Position numbers and translations under genes: made by a program
In this document: positions 49,764 through 57,931 of the stretch, in pieces
Position numbering within the stretch: the stretch's first letter is position 1
Layout of the letters: every line of letters starts with the position of its first letter
Notes under the pieces: generated by a model
Databases searched by the model: none
What the model saw: only the letters and a program-made list of their open reading frames with translations
What the model was told of the DNA's origin: nothing
DNA from: Helicobacter brantae
GTDB taxonomy: Bacteria; Campylobacterota; Campylobacteria; Campylobacterales; Helicobacteraceae
Assembly: GCF_003364205.1 (NCBI RefSeq)
Contig: NZ_NXLV01000007.1
Location: 1 to 64,000, forward strand
Length of the DNA stretch: 64,000 nt
Reading direction: 5' to 3'

Positions 49764-50738
49764 ATGGATAAAAATCTAATCAATCAAGGGTTTAGTCTAT
49801 GGTGTGATTTTATTGAGAGGGATTTTCTCAACTCAAAATTCAAAACCCTCATCTCTGAGGGCAAAATCTTAGGAGCGACAAGCAATCCTAGTATTTTTGC
49901 TAATGCCTTCAAAAACTCTCCTGCTTATCAATCCCAAATCCAAGCCTTGCAAGGAAAAGAAGCAAAAGAGATTTATGAGAGTTTGGCTATTGAAGATATT
50001 CAAACTTCAGCAAGACTTCTGCGAGCACTTTGGGATGAAAATAAAGACAATGGATATATCAGCATTGAGATTGATCCACTCTTTTGTGATGACTCTAAAG
50101 CAAGTATAGAAGAGGGAAAAAGGCTATTTCAAAGCATTGGAGAGCCTAATGTGATGATTAAAGTCCCAGCTACAAAAGCAGGATTTGAGGTTATGGAAGA
50201 GCTTTTGGCTCAAAATATCTCTATCAATGCCACTTTGATTTTCTCCCCCGCACAAGCCCTTGAGTGTCTTGAAGCTTTTAAGAGAGCAAGGAGCAGAGGT
50301 GGGGTAGGAAAAAGTGTCATTAGTGTATTTGTCTCAAGACTTGATCGCTGTGTAGATAGCTCTCTTCCAAAAGAGTTTCAAGCCCAGCTTGGAATCATCA
50401 ATGCAAAGCATATCTATAATCTCATTGAAAACTTTGGAGACAAAGATACTAGGACACTTTTTGCAAGCACAGGAGTGAAAGGTGGAGATTTGAGGGCAAG
50501 TTATTATGTTGATGAGCTTTTATTGCCTCACTCTATCAATACAGCTCCACTTGAAACAATTGAAGCATATTTCTCTCACAATGACACAAGGCTAAAAGAT
50601 TCAAATGTTGATTTTGATTCTTTTGTAGGCAAACTTCAAAATATCCAAGTGCAAAAAGTATATTCTCAACTCTTAGAAGAGGGATTAAAAGCTTTCAAAG
50701 AGAGTTTTGTAGATTTATTGCAAACACTGAAGCGATAA
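49764..50738 (+). CDS. tal: Transaldolase
   Basis: Pentose-phosphate pathway enzyme that moves dihydroxyacetone units between sugar phosphates. It is 324 aa from ATG 49764, which has AGGAG seven bases upstream (a longer in-frame reading has none). The opening NQGFSLWCDFIERDFL and GATSNPSIFANA are typical. The Schiff-base Lys is in NVMIKVPATKAGFEVM near residue 135. SVFVSRLDRCVD and STGVKGGDLRASYYVDEL follow. The H. pylori order tal-rplY-pth-permease is kept except for an inserted Sel1 gene. Confidence 0.96.
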   Translation: MDKNLINQGFSLWCDFIERDFLNSKFKTLISEGKILGATSNPSIFANAFKNSPAYQSQIQALQGKEAKEIYESLAIEDIQTSARLLRALWDENKDNGYISIEIDPLFCDDSKASIEEGKRLFQSIGEPNVMIKVPATKAGFEVMEELLAQNISINATLIFSPAQALECLEAFKRARSRGGVGKSVISVFVSRLDRCVDSSLPKEFQAQLGIINAKHIYNLIENFGDKDTRTLFASTGVKGGDLRASYYVDELLLPHSINTAPLETIEAYFSHNDTRLKDSNVDFDSFVGKLQNIQVQKVYSQLLEEGLKAFKESFVDLLQTLKR

Positions 50739-50755
50739 GGGGACCTCCCCTTATC
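50734..50755. terminator. Hairpin between tal and the Sel1 lipoprotein
   Basis: A perfect 9-bp stem GATAAGGGG / CCCCTTATC with loop ACCT contains the tal stop codon. No T-run follows on either side, but it serves two converging genes. Confidence 0.5.
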
Positions 50756-50765
50756 TTAGAAGGGG

Positions 50766-51299
50766 TTAATAACCTGCCTCATTGAGCTTTCTATAAACTT
50801 CACACCCCTTTTGATCTCCAAAATCACACGCTTTTCCAAAAAGCTCTTTTGTCATTGCCTTATCTTCAGGTGCACCTTCTTTATTGTAATACATTGTCCC
50901 AGCAGAATAGCACCCCAAAGCCAATCCATTATTACAAGCCATCATATAAAACTCTATGGCCTGTTTGAGATCTTGACGAATTCCTTTACCCTCTTTAAGC
51001 ATTTTTGCAGCCGCATTACAAGCAATCCCAATCCCACCATTACAAGCTTTGACATAATGCTTGTATGCTTTCATTGGATCTTGTTTGACAGATAATCCCT
51101 CCTCAAACATTCTTGCTGTGCTATAACACATAAATGAATCACCCTCATTACAAGCTTCTGAATAGACTAAAAAAGCCTTATGATAATCACCAAACATATA
51201 CGCTTTTGTCCCTACATCATAGGGGTTAATCTTTTTTCCACAACTCACAAAGAGCAATGAAACCATACAAGCCAAAATAATACAAGCCTTCTTAATCAT
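50766..51299 (-). CDS. Sel1-repeat (Hcp-like) cysteine-rich lipoprotein
   Basis: A 177-aa protein. The lipobox LLFVSC (Cys20) follows a hydrophobic signal, so it is a predicted lipoprotein. About four Sel1-type helix-turn-helix repeats of 36 residues follow, each with a Cys pair at the helix ends (CNEGDSFMC, CNGGIGIAC, CNNGLALGC, CDFGDQKGC), the pattern of Helicobacter cysteine-rich proteins whose repeats are each closed by a disulfide. Ligands are unknown; such proteins bind peptidoglycan fragments or act in host contact. It converges on tal. Confidence 0.9.
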   Translation of the reverse strand: MIKKACIILACMVSLLFVSCGKKINPYDVGTKAYMFGDYHKAFLVYSEACNEGDSFMCYSTARMFEEGLSVKQDPMKAYKHYVKACNGGIGIACNAAAKMLKEGKGIRQDLKQAIEFYMMACNNGLALGCYSAGTMYYNKEGAPEDKAMTKELFGKACDFGDQKGCEVYRKLNEAGY

Positions 51300-51430
51300 A
51301 TTCTATTCCTAACCTCCCAAAAATTTTACAAACCCCTTATATAGAGGATTTGCAAGGACAAAAAGCAAGAAAACCTTTGTAACTATACTTAGATTCTCAT
51401 CTTTTTGCAACTAAATTATGAAAATGCGTA

Positions 51431-51436
51431 TATAAT
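51431..51436 (+). promoter_or_regulatory. -10 box of the rplY operon
   Basis: A perfect TATAAT (GCGTATATAATTGC), 35 bases before the rplY ATG; rplY, pth, lptF and the glycosyltransferase follow without room for strong separate promoters. Confidence 0.55.
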
Positions 51437-51470
51437 TGCAAATTTTATTCCAATTTTCAAAGGACACAAA

Positions 51471-52007
51471 ATGTTAGAAGGACAAATTAGAGAGAGTATT
51501 TCAAAATCCAATGCAAAAGCATTGAAGAATGATGGTTATCTAATTGCCAATATCTACGGAAAAGGGCAAGAGAATATTCATTGTGCGTTTAAACGCAATG
51601 ATTTTATCAAAGCAGTGAAAAGCAAAAGCACTTTGGTATTCCCTGTCAAAGTAGGTGGGAAAGAAATCCCAGTAGTTATCCAAGAGTATCAAAAAGATCC
51701 TGTAACAAACGACATTTTACATGTTGATTTGATGATGGCTCAAAAGGGTGTAGTTGCAAAATACAAAATCCCTGTCAAAACTCACGGAAGTGCAAAAGGA
51801 CTCAAAAACAAGGGTGTTTTGATGATTTCTAAGAAAAGAGTAGCAGTGCAAAGTGCCCCTGAAAACTTGCCAAACTTCTATGATCTTGATGTAACTAATC
51901 TTGATACAGGAGATGCAATCTTAGTGAGAGATTTGCCACAAAATGAGGGTGTAAAAATCCTTGAGAAAGACTCTGTTGCAGTCGTTGGTGTCATCAAAGC
52001 TAAGTAA
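51471..52007 (+). CDS. rplY: 50S ribosomal protein L25 (Ctc type)
   Basis: Binds 5S rRNA. It is 178 aa, the long Ctc form: an L25 domain (about 1-92, [19 protein letters not shown] and [13 protein letters not shown]) and a C-terminal beta domain (about 100-178). I use ATG 51471, with AAAGGA six bases upstream; a longer reading would start upstream of the promoter's -10 box. It is followed two bases later by pth. Confidence 0.96.
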   Translation: MLEGQIRESISKSNAKALKNDGYLIANIYGKGQENIHCAFKRNDFIKAVKSKSTLVFPVKVGGKEIPVVIQEYQKDPVTNDILHVDLMMAQKGVVAKYKIPVKTHGSAKGLKNKGVLMISKKRVAVQSAPENLPNFYDLDVTNLDTGDAILVRDLPQNEGVKILEKDSVAVVGVIKAK

Positions 52008-52009
52008 TT

Positions 52010-52561
52010 ATGCAAAAACTTCTCATTGTCGGACTAGGGAATCCTGGTCGGCAATACACAAACAATCGCCACAATATTGGATTTCTAGTCTTAGATTCTC
52101 TAGCCAAAGAATTTAACCTTAGTTTTTCTGAAGACAAAAAGCTTGTCAGTGAGTTAGCACAAAATTCCCAAATCATTCTTTGCAAACCCACAACCTTTAT
52201 GAATCTCTCAGGAGAAGCAGTGCAAAAGGTTTTGCATTTTTACAAAATCCAAGAATTTTGCGTCATTCACGATGATTTAGATTTGCCTTTAGATGAGCTA
52301 AGATTTAAGAGGGGTGGAGGCAATGGAGGACACAATGGGCTAAAGTCCATTGATGCTCTTTGTGGGAGTGAGTATGTGCGTATTCGCTGTGGGATTGGAC
52401 GCCCAGAGAGGAAAGAGCAAGTCGCCTCTTATGTGCTTTCTGATTTTACCTCTCCTCCAAATCACCTCATCACTCAAAGCTCACAAGCCCTAATGCACTT
52501 TATCACTCACAGAGATTTATCCTATTTGCAAAATCACTTCACTCACAAAGTGGGACAATGA
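52010..52561 (+). CDS. pth: Peptidyl-tRNA hydrolase
   Basis: Recycles peptidyl-tRNA dropped from ribosomes. It is 183 aa. GLGNPGRQYTNNRHNIGF contains Asn10 and catalytic His20. CKPTTFMNLSGEAV and VIHDDLDLPLDELRFKRGGG carry the catalytic Asp, and GGHNGLKSI is present. Its ATGA overlap with the next gene couples translation. Confidence 0.98.
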   Translation: MQKLLIVGLGNPGRQYTNNRHNIGFLVLDSLAKEFNLSFSEDKKLVSELAQNSQIILCKPTTFMNLSGEAVQKVLHFYKIQEFCVIHDDLDLPLDELRFKRGGGNGGHNGLKSIDALCGSEYVRIRCGIGRPERKEQVASYVLSDFTSPPNHLITQSSQALMHFITHRDLSYLQNHFTHKVGQ

Positions 52562-53628
52562 AAGCGTTTTTATTTATTGGCAAAAATTATATGAAATATT
52601 TTTTCATCATCTTTTTGGCATTGGAAATGTTTTTTTTGGGAGCAGATACGATCAAATACGCCGACAAGCTTCCTGATTCAGCAAACCTTATCATTCTTTT
52701 CTTCTTCTATGACGCTCTCTATGCACTCAACTATACTCTCCCCCTCTCTTTGGTGCTTGGAAGTATCCTTTTTTATATCAATTTTTTGAAATCCTCTCAA
52801 CTCTCAGCCCTCCTAGCTTTGGGATATTCAAGGAGAAAAATCCTCTCCCCTCTTCTTATCCTAAGCTCTCTTATCATCTGTGGCTATATTGGGCTTAATG
52901 CCACACCCTTTGTCTATGCACAAGAAAAAGCTGAAGTGATTGTCAATAAAAATGCTCTCCAAAATGCCCAAGAAGATATTTTTGTCAAATACAATCAAGA
53001 CTATGTGTATTTTCAAAAAGTCTATCCCTTACTTAATCGTGCTGAAAATATCAAAGTCTTTGAGTTAAAAAATGGAGAGCTCACCACATTTATCCAAGCC
53101 AATAAGGCTACTTTTGAGAATGATTTTTGGGTGCTAGAAAATGCTGAACTAATTAAAATTGATAACAATCGCTTCTCTTTCAATGAAGAGGTTTTGGAGC
53201 ACCAAAAAATCAAACAACTCAAAATCCTCAAAAACTTTCGCCCCAAAGTGCTAGATACTTTTAGCAAAGACAAACCCACAGTTTCAATCATCGATGCAAT
53301 CCTCTCAGCCAAAATCCTCATCTCTCAAAAGATTGATTTTGAGAAAGTGAGGGCGATTCTTTATAGCTTTATCATCGTGCCACTTTTTGTGCCACTTACA
53401 ATCATCATCATCGCCTCTTATATCCCCTCACTTGCACGATATGGTAACCTCGCCCTGCTTACCTTTGCTCTTGTGATTTTCTCCCTTATGGTTTGGGGGG
53501 CATTTTTCTCAATCTCAAAGCTTAGCATTAGTGGGATTATCCACCCTGAATTTGGAGTCTTGCTCCCCTTTGCTCTTTTGCTTATTTTCTCGCTTCTAAG
53601 CTATGCTCGATTAAATTCTCATCAATAA
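52558..53628 (+). CDS. LptF/LptG-family LPS export permease
   Basis: A 356-aa YjgP/YjgQ-family permease of the LptBFGC machine that pulls LPS out of the inner membrane. It has three N-terminal membrane helices (about 8-115), a periplasmic beta-jellyroll segment (about 120-255) and three C-terminal helices. It matches H. pylori HP1498 in position and size. I cannot decide between LptF and LptG from sequence alone. It overlaps pth by four bases and is followed by the glycosyltransferase. Confidence 0.9.
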   Translation: MKAFLFIGKNYMKYFFIIFLALEMFFLGADTIKYADKLPDSANLIILFFFYDALYALNYTLPLSLVLGSILFYINFLKSSQLSALLALGYSRRKILSPLLILSSLIICGYIGLNATPFVYAQEKAEVIVNKNALQNAQEDIFVKYNQDYVYFQKVYPLLNRAENIKVFELKNGELTTFIQANKATFENDFWVLENAELIKIDNNRFSFNEEVLEHQKIKQLKILKNFRPKVLDTFSKDKPTVSIIDAILSAKILISQKIDFEKVRAILYSFIIVPLFVPLTIIIIASYIPSLARYGNLALLTFALVIFSLMVWGAFFSISKLSISGIIHPEFGVLLPFALLLIFSLLSYARLNSHQ

Positions 53629-53642
53629 GGAGATAGCACAAA

Positions 53643-54620
53643 ATGCAAAGCTCTAGTCCTTTTTTCTCTATTGTTATCCCTGTTTATAATACAGAGCAAT
53701 ACATCTCACGATGTCTGACAAGCTGTATTAAGCAGACTTTTGAAAATATTGAAATCATTGTGGTGGATGATTGTGGAAGGGATAACGCAATTCAAATTGC
53801 TCAAGAATATGCCCAAAATGATTGCAGGATTCAAATCATCCATAATCCAAAAAATTTAGGATTATTTTTTACAAGGATTGCAGGAGAGAGGATTGCAAAA
53901 GGAGAATACATCATCTGTTTAGATAGTGATGATTTTCTTTCTCACTCAATGTGTCAAACTCTCTATGAAACAATCAAGGGGGGGGGGGCTATTGACATCT
54001 TGGGATTCTCTTCAGAGATTACTCCACAACCCACAAAAGGAAATTGCCTTATCACATCACCTCTTGGAATATATCAACAACCCAAAATTATTGAAGAGAT
54101 TAGCTTCCATTGGATGATTTGGAACAAAACCTATCACAAATCTCTTATCAGCAAAGTAATTGATTTTCTTGATACTCATTTTCAATCAATTCCAAAAATC
54201 AATATGGCAGAAGATGCACTAAAATTTTTTATCATCTGTCTTTTTGCCAAAAACTATTATGGGATAGAAAATGTATTGCACTATTACTACAAAAATCAGA
54301 GTTCTATCACTAGAGATTTAAACAATCTCAAACGCCACAAATCTGCGATTCAAGGCTTTTCTCAAACAATCCTAATGCTAGAGAAAATCAAAGATATTCA
54401 TCCACTAGCACACAATCAAGCAAAAATTCTTATCCAAATTCTCTCCAATCACAAAAGAGAAACGCAATATTCCTATTGGATTACTCGTGCAAAAAAACAA
54501 AAAAACTATATTGGAAATTTACTTAAAGCCATTAAAGCAACAAAATCTCCAAAAAAGAAAATTGTTGCTTACAGAAAGATTTTGGTTTATATAATGAGTT
54601 TAGGACTTTTAAAAGCCTAA
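53643..54620 (+). CDS. Family 2 glycosyltransferase with 11-G tract (phase variable)
   Basis: A 325-aa GT-A fold enzyme: FFSIVIPVYNTEQYISRCL at the start, ENIEIIVVDDCGRDNA, and the DXD-like CLDSDDFLS near residue 97. A run of 11 G at 53978-53988 encodes Lys-Gly-Gly-Gly near residue 112, in the catalytic domain. In this copy the frame is open (ON); loss or gain of one base would stop translation within tens of codons. The C-terminal third is Lys-rich and basic, suggesting membrane association. It probably adds a sugar to LPS or another surface glycan; it follows the LPS-export gene by 14 bases. The acceptor is unknown. Confidence 0.9.
   Translation: MQSSSPFFSIVIPVYNTEQYISRCLTSCIKQTFENIEIIVVDDCGRDNAIQIAQEYAQNDCRIQIIHNPKNLGLFFTRIAGERIAKGEYIICLDSDDFLSHSMCQTLYETIKGGGAIDILGFSSEITPQPTKGNCLITSPLGIYQQPKIIEEISFHWMIWNKTYHKSLISKVIDFLDTHFQSIPKINMAEDALKFFIICLFAKNYYGIENVLHYYYKNQSSITRDLNNLKRHKSAIQGFSQTILMLEKIKDIHPLAHNQAKILIQILSNHKRETQYSYWITRAKKQKNYIGNLLKAIKATKSPKKKIVAYRKILVYIMSLGLLKA
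53978..53988 (+). repeat. Homopolymeric tract of 11 G
   Basis: Inside the glycosyltransferase gene. Reading AAG GGG GGG GGG GCT keeps the frame; lengths of 8, 11 and 14 would be ON. Confidence 0.9.
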
Positions 54621-54631
54621 ACTCTCTCTTC

Positions 54632-55732
54632 TTAGTGCAAGTGAGAATGATCTTGAGTGGGTTGGATAGAGGTATTATCTACCCCACCTTTTTGCTCCAC
54701 CTCATCTAAAAACGCAATTAGCTTTTGCCCAGCTTTGAGATATTCTTGAGCACTTTTGCTTGTGGGGTGAAAGAATGTAATAGGCTTACCGCTATCTCCT
54801 CCCTCTCTCACCATTGGCTCTAGTGGGACTTGAGCTAGGACTTGAGTGCCAAAACTCTCAGCCAATGCCCCTGTCGTGCCTTTACCAAAGATATCATACT
54901 CTTCTCCACAATTAGGGCAAATAAATCCACTCATATTCTCAATAATCCCTGCCATTGGGATATTGAGCTTTTTAAACATATCCAAACTTCTAGCACTATC
55001 ATCTAAGCTCACACTTTGAGGAGTGCTAACTGTGATTCCTGCACTCACAGGCACACTTTGAGCCAAAGTAAGCTGAGCATCTCCTGTGCCCGGTGGCATA
55101 TCAATCACTAGCACATCAAGCTCACTCCAAAGCACATCTGTTAGAAGTTGCTCAATAGCTCTCATAATCATCGGACCTCTCCAAATCAGACTTTGTCCCT
55201 CCTCATACAATACCCCCATACTCATCATCTCTACTCCATAAGCCTTGAGGGGTGCAAGTTTTTTTAGCTCCTCACTCACTTGGGGGCGAGTTTGATTAAG
55301 TCCTAGCATTCTAGGGATATTTGGGCCATAAATATCTGCATCTAATAATCCTACTTTTTTACCACTTTGAGCTAGAGCGATAGCAAGATTGACGCTTGTA
55401 GTGGATTTTCCAACCCCTCCCTTACCTGAACTCACCATTACAAAATGCTTGATTTGTGGAGCGATATTTTTCTTCACTGCTTTCTTTTCTTGGATTTGTG
55501 GGGTTTTGATTTCCACCTCATTTTTTTCAAATCCACACTCTTTGAGAGTCTGTGTAACTTTTTGTAACAACTCTTGAGAAACTTCAGGATTGCTTGAGGG
55601 GATTTCTAGTTTTACCACTGCCTCTCCATTCCCACATTCAAGGGATTTGACAAAGCCAAAGCTCACAATATCCTTATCAAAATTTGCATATTTTATCTCA
55701 GAGAGTTTTTTCAAAATCTCATCTTTTGTCAT
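54632..55732 (-). CDS. mrp: Mrp/NBP35-family ATP-binding Fe-S carrier
   Basis: Cytoplasmic P-loop ATPase that holds and passes on Fe-S clusters. It is 366 aa. The N-terminal MIP18-like domain (about 1-85) has the typical opening TKDEILKKLSEI. The deviant Walker A is VMVSSGKGGVGKST near residue 103, with DADIYGPNIPRMLG and VIDMPPGTGDAQL after it. A CPNC pair near residue 270 binds the cluster. The tail ends His-Ser-His-Leu-His. It converges with the glycosyltransferase, as HP0207 does with HP0208 at the corresponding H. pylori locus. Confidence 0.95.
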   Translation of the reverse strand: MTKDEILKKLSEIKYANFDKDIVSFGFVKSLECGNGEAVVKLEIPSSNPEVSQELLQKVTQTLKECGFEKNEVEIKTPQIQEKKAVKKNIAPQIKHFVMVSSGKGGVGKSTTSVNLAIALAQSGKKVGLLDADIYGPNIPRMLGLNQTRPQVSEELKKLAPLKAYGVEMMSMGVLYEEGQSLIWRGPMIMRAIEQLLTDVLWSELDVLVIDMPPGTGDAQLTLAQSVPVSAGITVSTPQSVSLDDSARSLDMFKKLNIPMAGIIENMSGFICPNCGEEYDIFGKGTTGALAESFGTQVLAQVPLEPMVREGGDSGKPITFFHPTSKSAQEYLKAGQKLIAFLDEVEQKGGVDNTSIQPTQDHSHLH

Positions 55733-55866
55733 CTTTTTTCCTTTCTTTTTTTACAAAATTACTCATTTTCCCAACGCATTTTTAGGCTTTTTATCTTCAA
55801 AGCTTAAAAGTTTTGTAAAATTAACCAAAAATACTTCACCGAAATTCTTTGGTGTAACAAGGTAGA

Positions 55867-57054
55867 ATGAATATAATGGACTATATATCACATTTTAAAC
55901 AAAATACAACCATAATTCTTTTGGGTGCAGGAGATTCTACTCGCTTCTCTCATCACAACCTCCCCAAAAAACAATGGCTTAGAAGTGGGCAAAAACCCCT
56001 ATGGCAAATCGTATATGAACGATTCCTCTCTCTTGGATTCACTCATTTTATCCTCACTGCTTCCAAAAGAGAGCTTTCTTATATGCAAAGCTACACCCAA
56101 GAGCAAGTCGTATGCGGGGGTAACACTCGCTCCCTCTCTATCCTAAACGCCCTAGAGCAAGTCAAAACCCCTTATGTGCTAATCAATGACATTGCAAGGT
56201 GGAATATCCAACCTCAAGTCATACAAGAGCTTTTCTCCACTCTCTATCACAACCCCTCTGCCTCTTGTATCGCCCCTGCCCTAGAAGCAGTGGATACAAT
56301 CTTTTGCACTCAAGGCTATTTCCCTCCTCGCTCACAGCTAAAACTTATCCAAACCCCACAACTCTCAAAAACTCAAATCCTGCAAACTGCCCTCTTGCAA
56401 GATCAAGATTTTAGCGATGAAAGCAGTGCGATTTTTTCACTCAAAGAAGAAGTGATTTACACTCAAGGCTCTCCTTTGATGAACAAGCTCACTACCCCTC
56501 AAGACTTGCAATCCCTCTCCCTTCCACTTCCCTCAAAGCAAATCTTTGTAGGCAATGGGCTAGACATTCACGCTTTTGAAGAGGGTAAAGTAATGGTGCT
56601 AGGGGGAGTAGAAATCAACTCACCTCTAGGATTCAAAGCCCATAGCGATGGAGATGTGGTGTTACATTCTGTGATTGATGCGATTTTGGGAGCGATTGGA
56701 GGAGGAGATATTGGAGAGTGGTTTCCTGATACACAAGAAGCCTACAAAAATGCTGATTCTAAGCAATTAGCCAAAGAGATAGTGGATTTTTCAAGAAGTG
56801 TGGGCTATGAAATCATCAATCTTGATATTACCATTTTGGCTCAATTCCCCAAAATCTCACCCTACAAAACCCAAATCAAACAAAGTCTCTCCTCTCTCCT
56901 CTCCCTCCCTCTCCACAAAATCAATATCAAAGCCACCACAGGAGAGAATCTAGGGTTTGTTGGCAGAAAAGAAGGAGTATGTGTGATGAGTAGTGTGAGT
57001 ATGCAATTTATTGATTGGAGTAAAAGTGATGAATGTCTTAATTATCGAAAATGA
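55867..57054 (+). CDS. ispDF: Bifunctional IspD/IspF
   Basis: Two steps of the MEP isoprenoid pathway in one chain of 395 aa. IspD half (about 1-210): IILLGAGDSTRF with the CTP-binding glycines, and VLINDIARW. IspF half (about 230-395): GNGLDIHAFEEGKVMVLGG with Asp and His metal ligands, FKAHSDGDVVLHSVIDAILG and NIKATTGENLGFVG. AAGG lies before the ATG. It overlaps the regulator downstream by 26 bases. The fusion is normal for Campylobacterota. Confidence 0.97.
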   Translation: MNIMDYISHFKQNTTIILLGAGDSTRFSHHNLPKKQWLRSGQKPLWQIVYERFLSLGFTHFILTASKRELSYMQSYTQEQVVCGGNTRSLSILNALEQVKTPYVLINDIARWNIQPQVIQELFSTLYHNPSASCIAPALEAVDTIFCTQGYFPPRSQLKLIQTPQLSKTQILQTALLQDQDFSDESSAIFSLKEEVIYTQGSPLMNKLTTPQDLQSLSLPLPSKQIFVGNGLDIHAFEEGKVMVLGGVEINSPLGFKAHSDGDVVLHSVIDAILGAIGGGDIGEWFPDTQEAYKNADSKQLAKEIVDFSRSVGYEIINLDITILAQFPKISPYKTQIKQSLSSLLSLPLHKINIKATTGENLGFVGRKEGVCVMSSVSMQFIDWSKSDECLNYRK

Positions 57055-57931
57055 AATCTATCTAGCACAAAGCATTTCTACAAGACTAGAGAGTGCAGGT
57101 TATGAGTGCCATATCGTTTCTACAATCCATGAGGCAATGCAAAGAGAGAAAGCTGATGTGATTTTGCTCTCTTCCAATGCTGGAGGCTCACTTTGTGAAA
57201 TGTTTATCCGTCAAAACTCTCAAGCTATTATCATTATGATGATTGCCTATGTAAGCGAAGACACCGTAACCAAACCCCTCAAAGCAGGGGCAAAGGACTA
57301 TATCCTCAAGCCCTTTATGATCGATGAATTGATGCGAAAGATAGAGCATCAAAAAGACTTTCAGATGCTAAGCAAACAGCTGATTTTTTATGAAGAGTAT
57401 TTTTCATTTTTGGAGAGTGAAATCTCCCCACTAGATACAGCCAAATTCTACCCTCCCTTTGTGATAAGGAGCGATTCTCAAAGAGCAGCAGATGTGTATG
57501 CAATCAAATTTGCAAGAGACAAAAAACTCACAATGCACTTCTCTACTCTCAAATTCTATCGTTGGAAAGAGTGCTTGCAAAATGCCGATAAAGACACGAT
57601 TTTATATATCACACATTCAGAAAACCTAAAAAAAAGTGAATTTAAAGAAATGTTAAGCAAAATTGCAGGAAAAAATGTTATTGTATCAACCGTAACAAAT
57701 GATCCGGTAGATTTTCCTCAAGTTGTCAATTTGTCATGCAAAAATGCTAAATCAGACTTTGAGGGAAATATCCTACCGATTAAAGAGTATGAAAAGTGTA
57801 TTATTCAAAAATTTGAAAATCACTATTCTGATGCAGAGTTAGCCCAAAAAATGGGAATTAGCCGAAAGAATCTATGGGAGAAAAGAAAAAGATATGGACT
57901 TGAGCGAAAAAAAGAAGCAGATACACATTGA
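57029..57931 (+). CDS. Atypical response regulator, HP1021 type
   Basis: A 300-aa regulator from ATG 57029 (GGAG eight bases upstream; an in-frame start at 57011 is possible). The receiver domain opens MNVLIIENEIYLAQSISTRL and holds ADVILLSSNAGGS where the phospho-acceptor Asp should be, so it reads Ser and phosphorylation is not expected. The C-terminal domain is a Fis/NtrC-like helix-turn-helix (SDAELAQKMGISRKNLWEKR). Five Cys are spread over the protein. In H. pylori HP1021 is a redox-sensitive regulator that also binds oriC and controls DNA uptake; the homology of position and domain order supports the same role. The end overlaps the next gene by 38 bases. Confidence 0.9.
   Translation: MNVLIIENEIYLAQSISTRLESAGYECHIVSTIHEAMQREKADVILLSSNAGGSLCEMFIRQNSQAIIIMMIAYVSEDTVTKPLKAGAKDYILKPFMIDELMRKIEHQKDFQMLSKQLIFYEEYFSFLESEISPLDTAKFYPPFVIRSDSQRAADVYAIKFARDKKLTMHFSTLKFYRWKECLQNADKDTILYITHSENLKKSEFKEMLSKIAGKNVIVSTVTNDPVDFPQVVNLSCKNAKSDFEGNILPIKEYEKCIIQKFENHYSDAELAQKMGISRKNLWEKRKRYGLERKKEADTH

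Noticed and set aside
55837-55854. CACCGAA / TTTGGTG hairpin before ispDF as a riboswitch
   Set aside because: A single seven-pair hairpin with one G-U and no known aptamer features; it may be chance or a minor operator.
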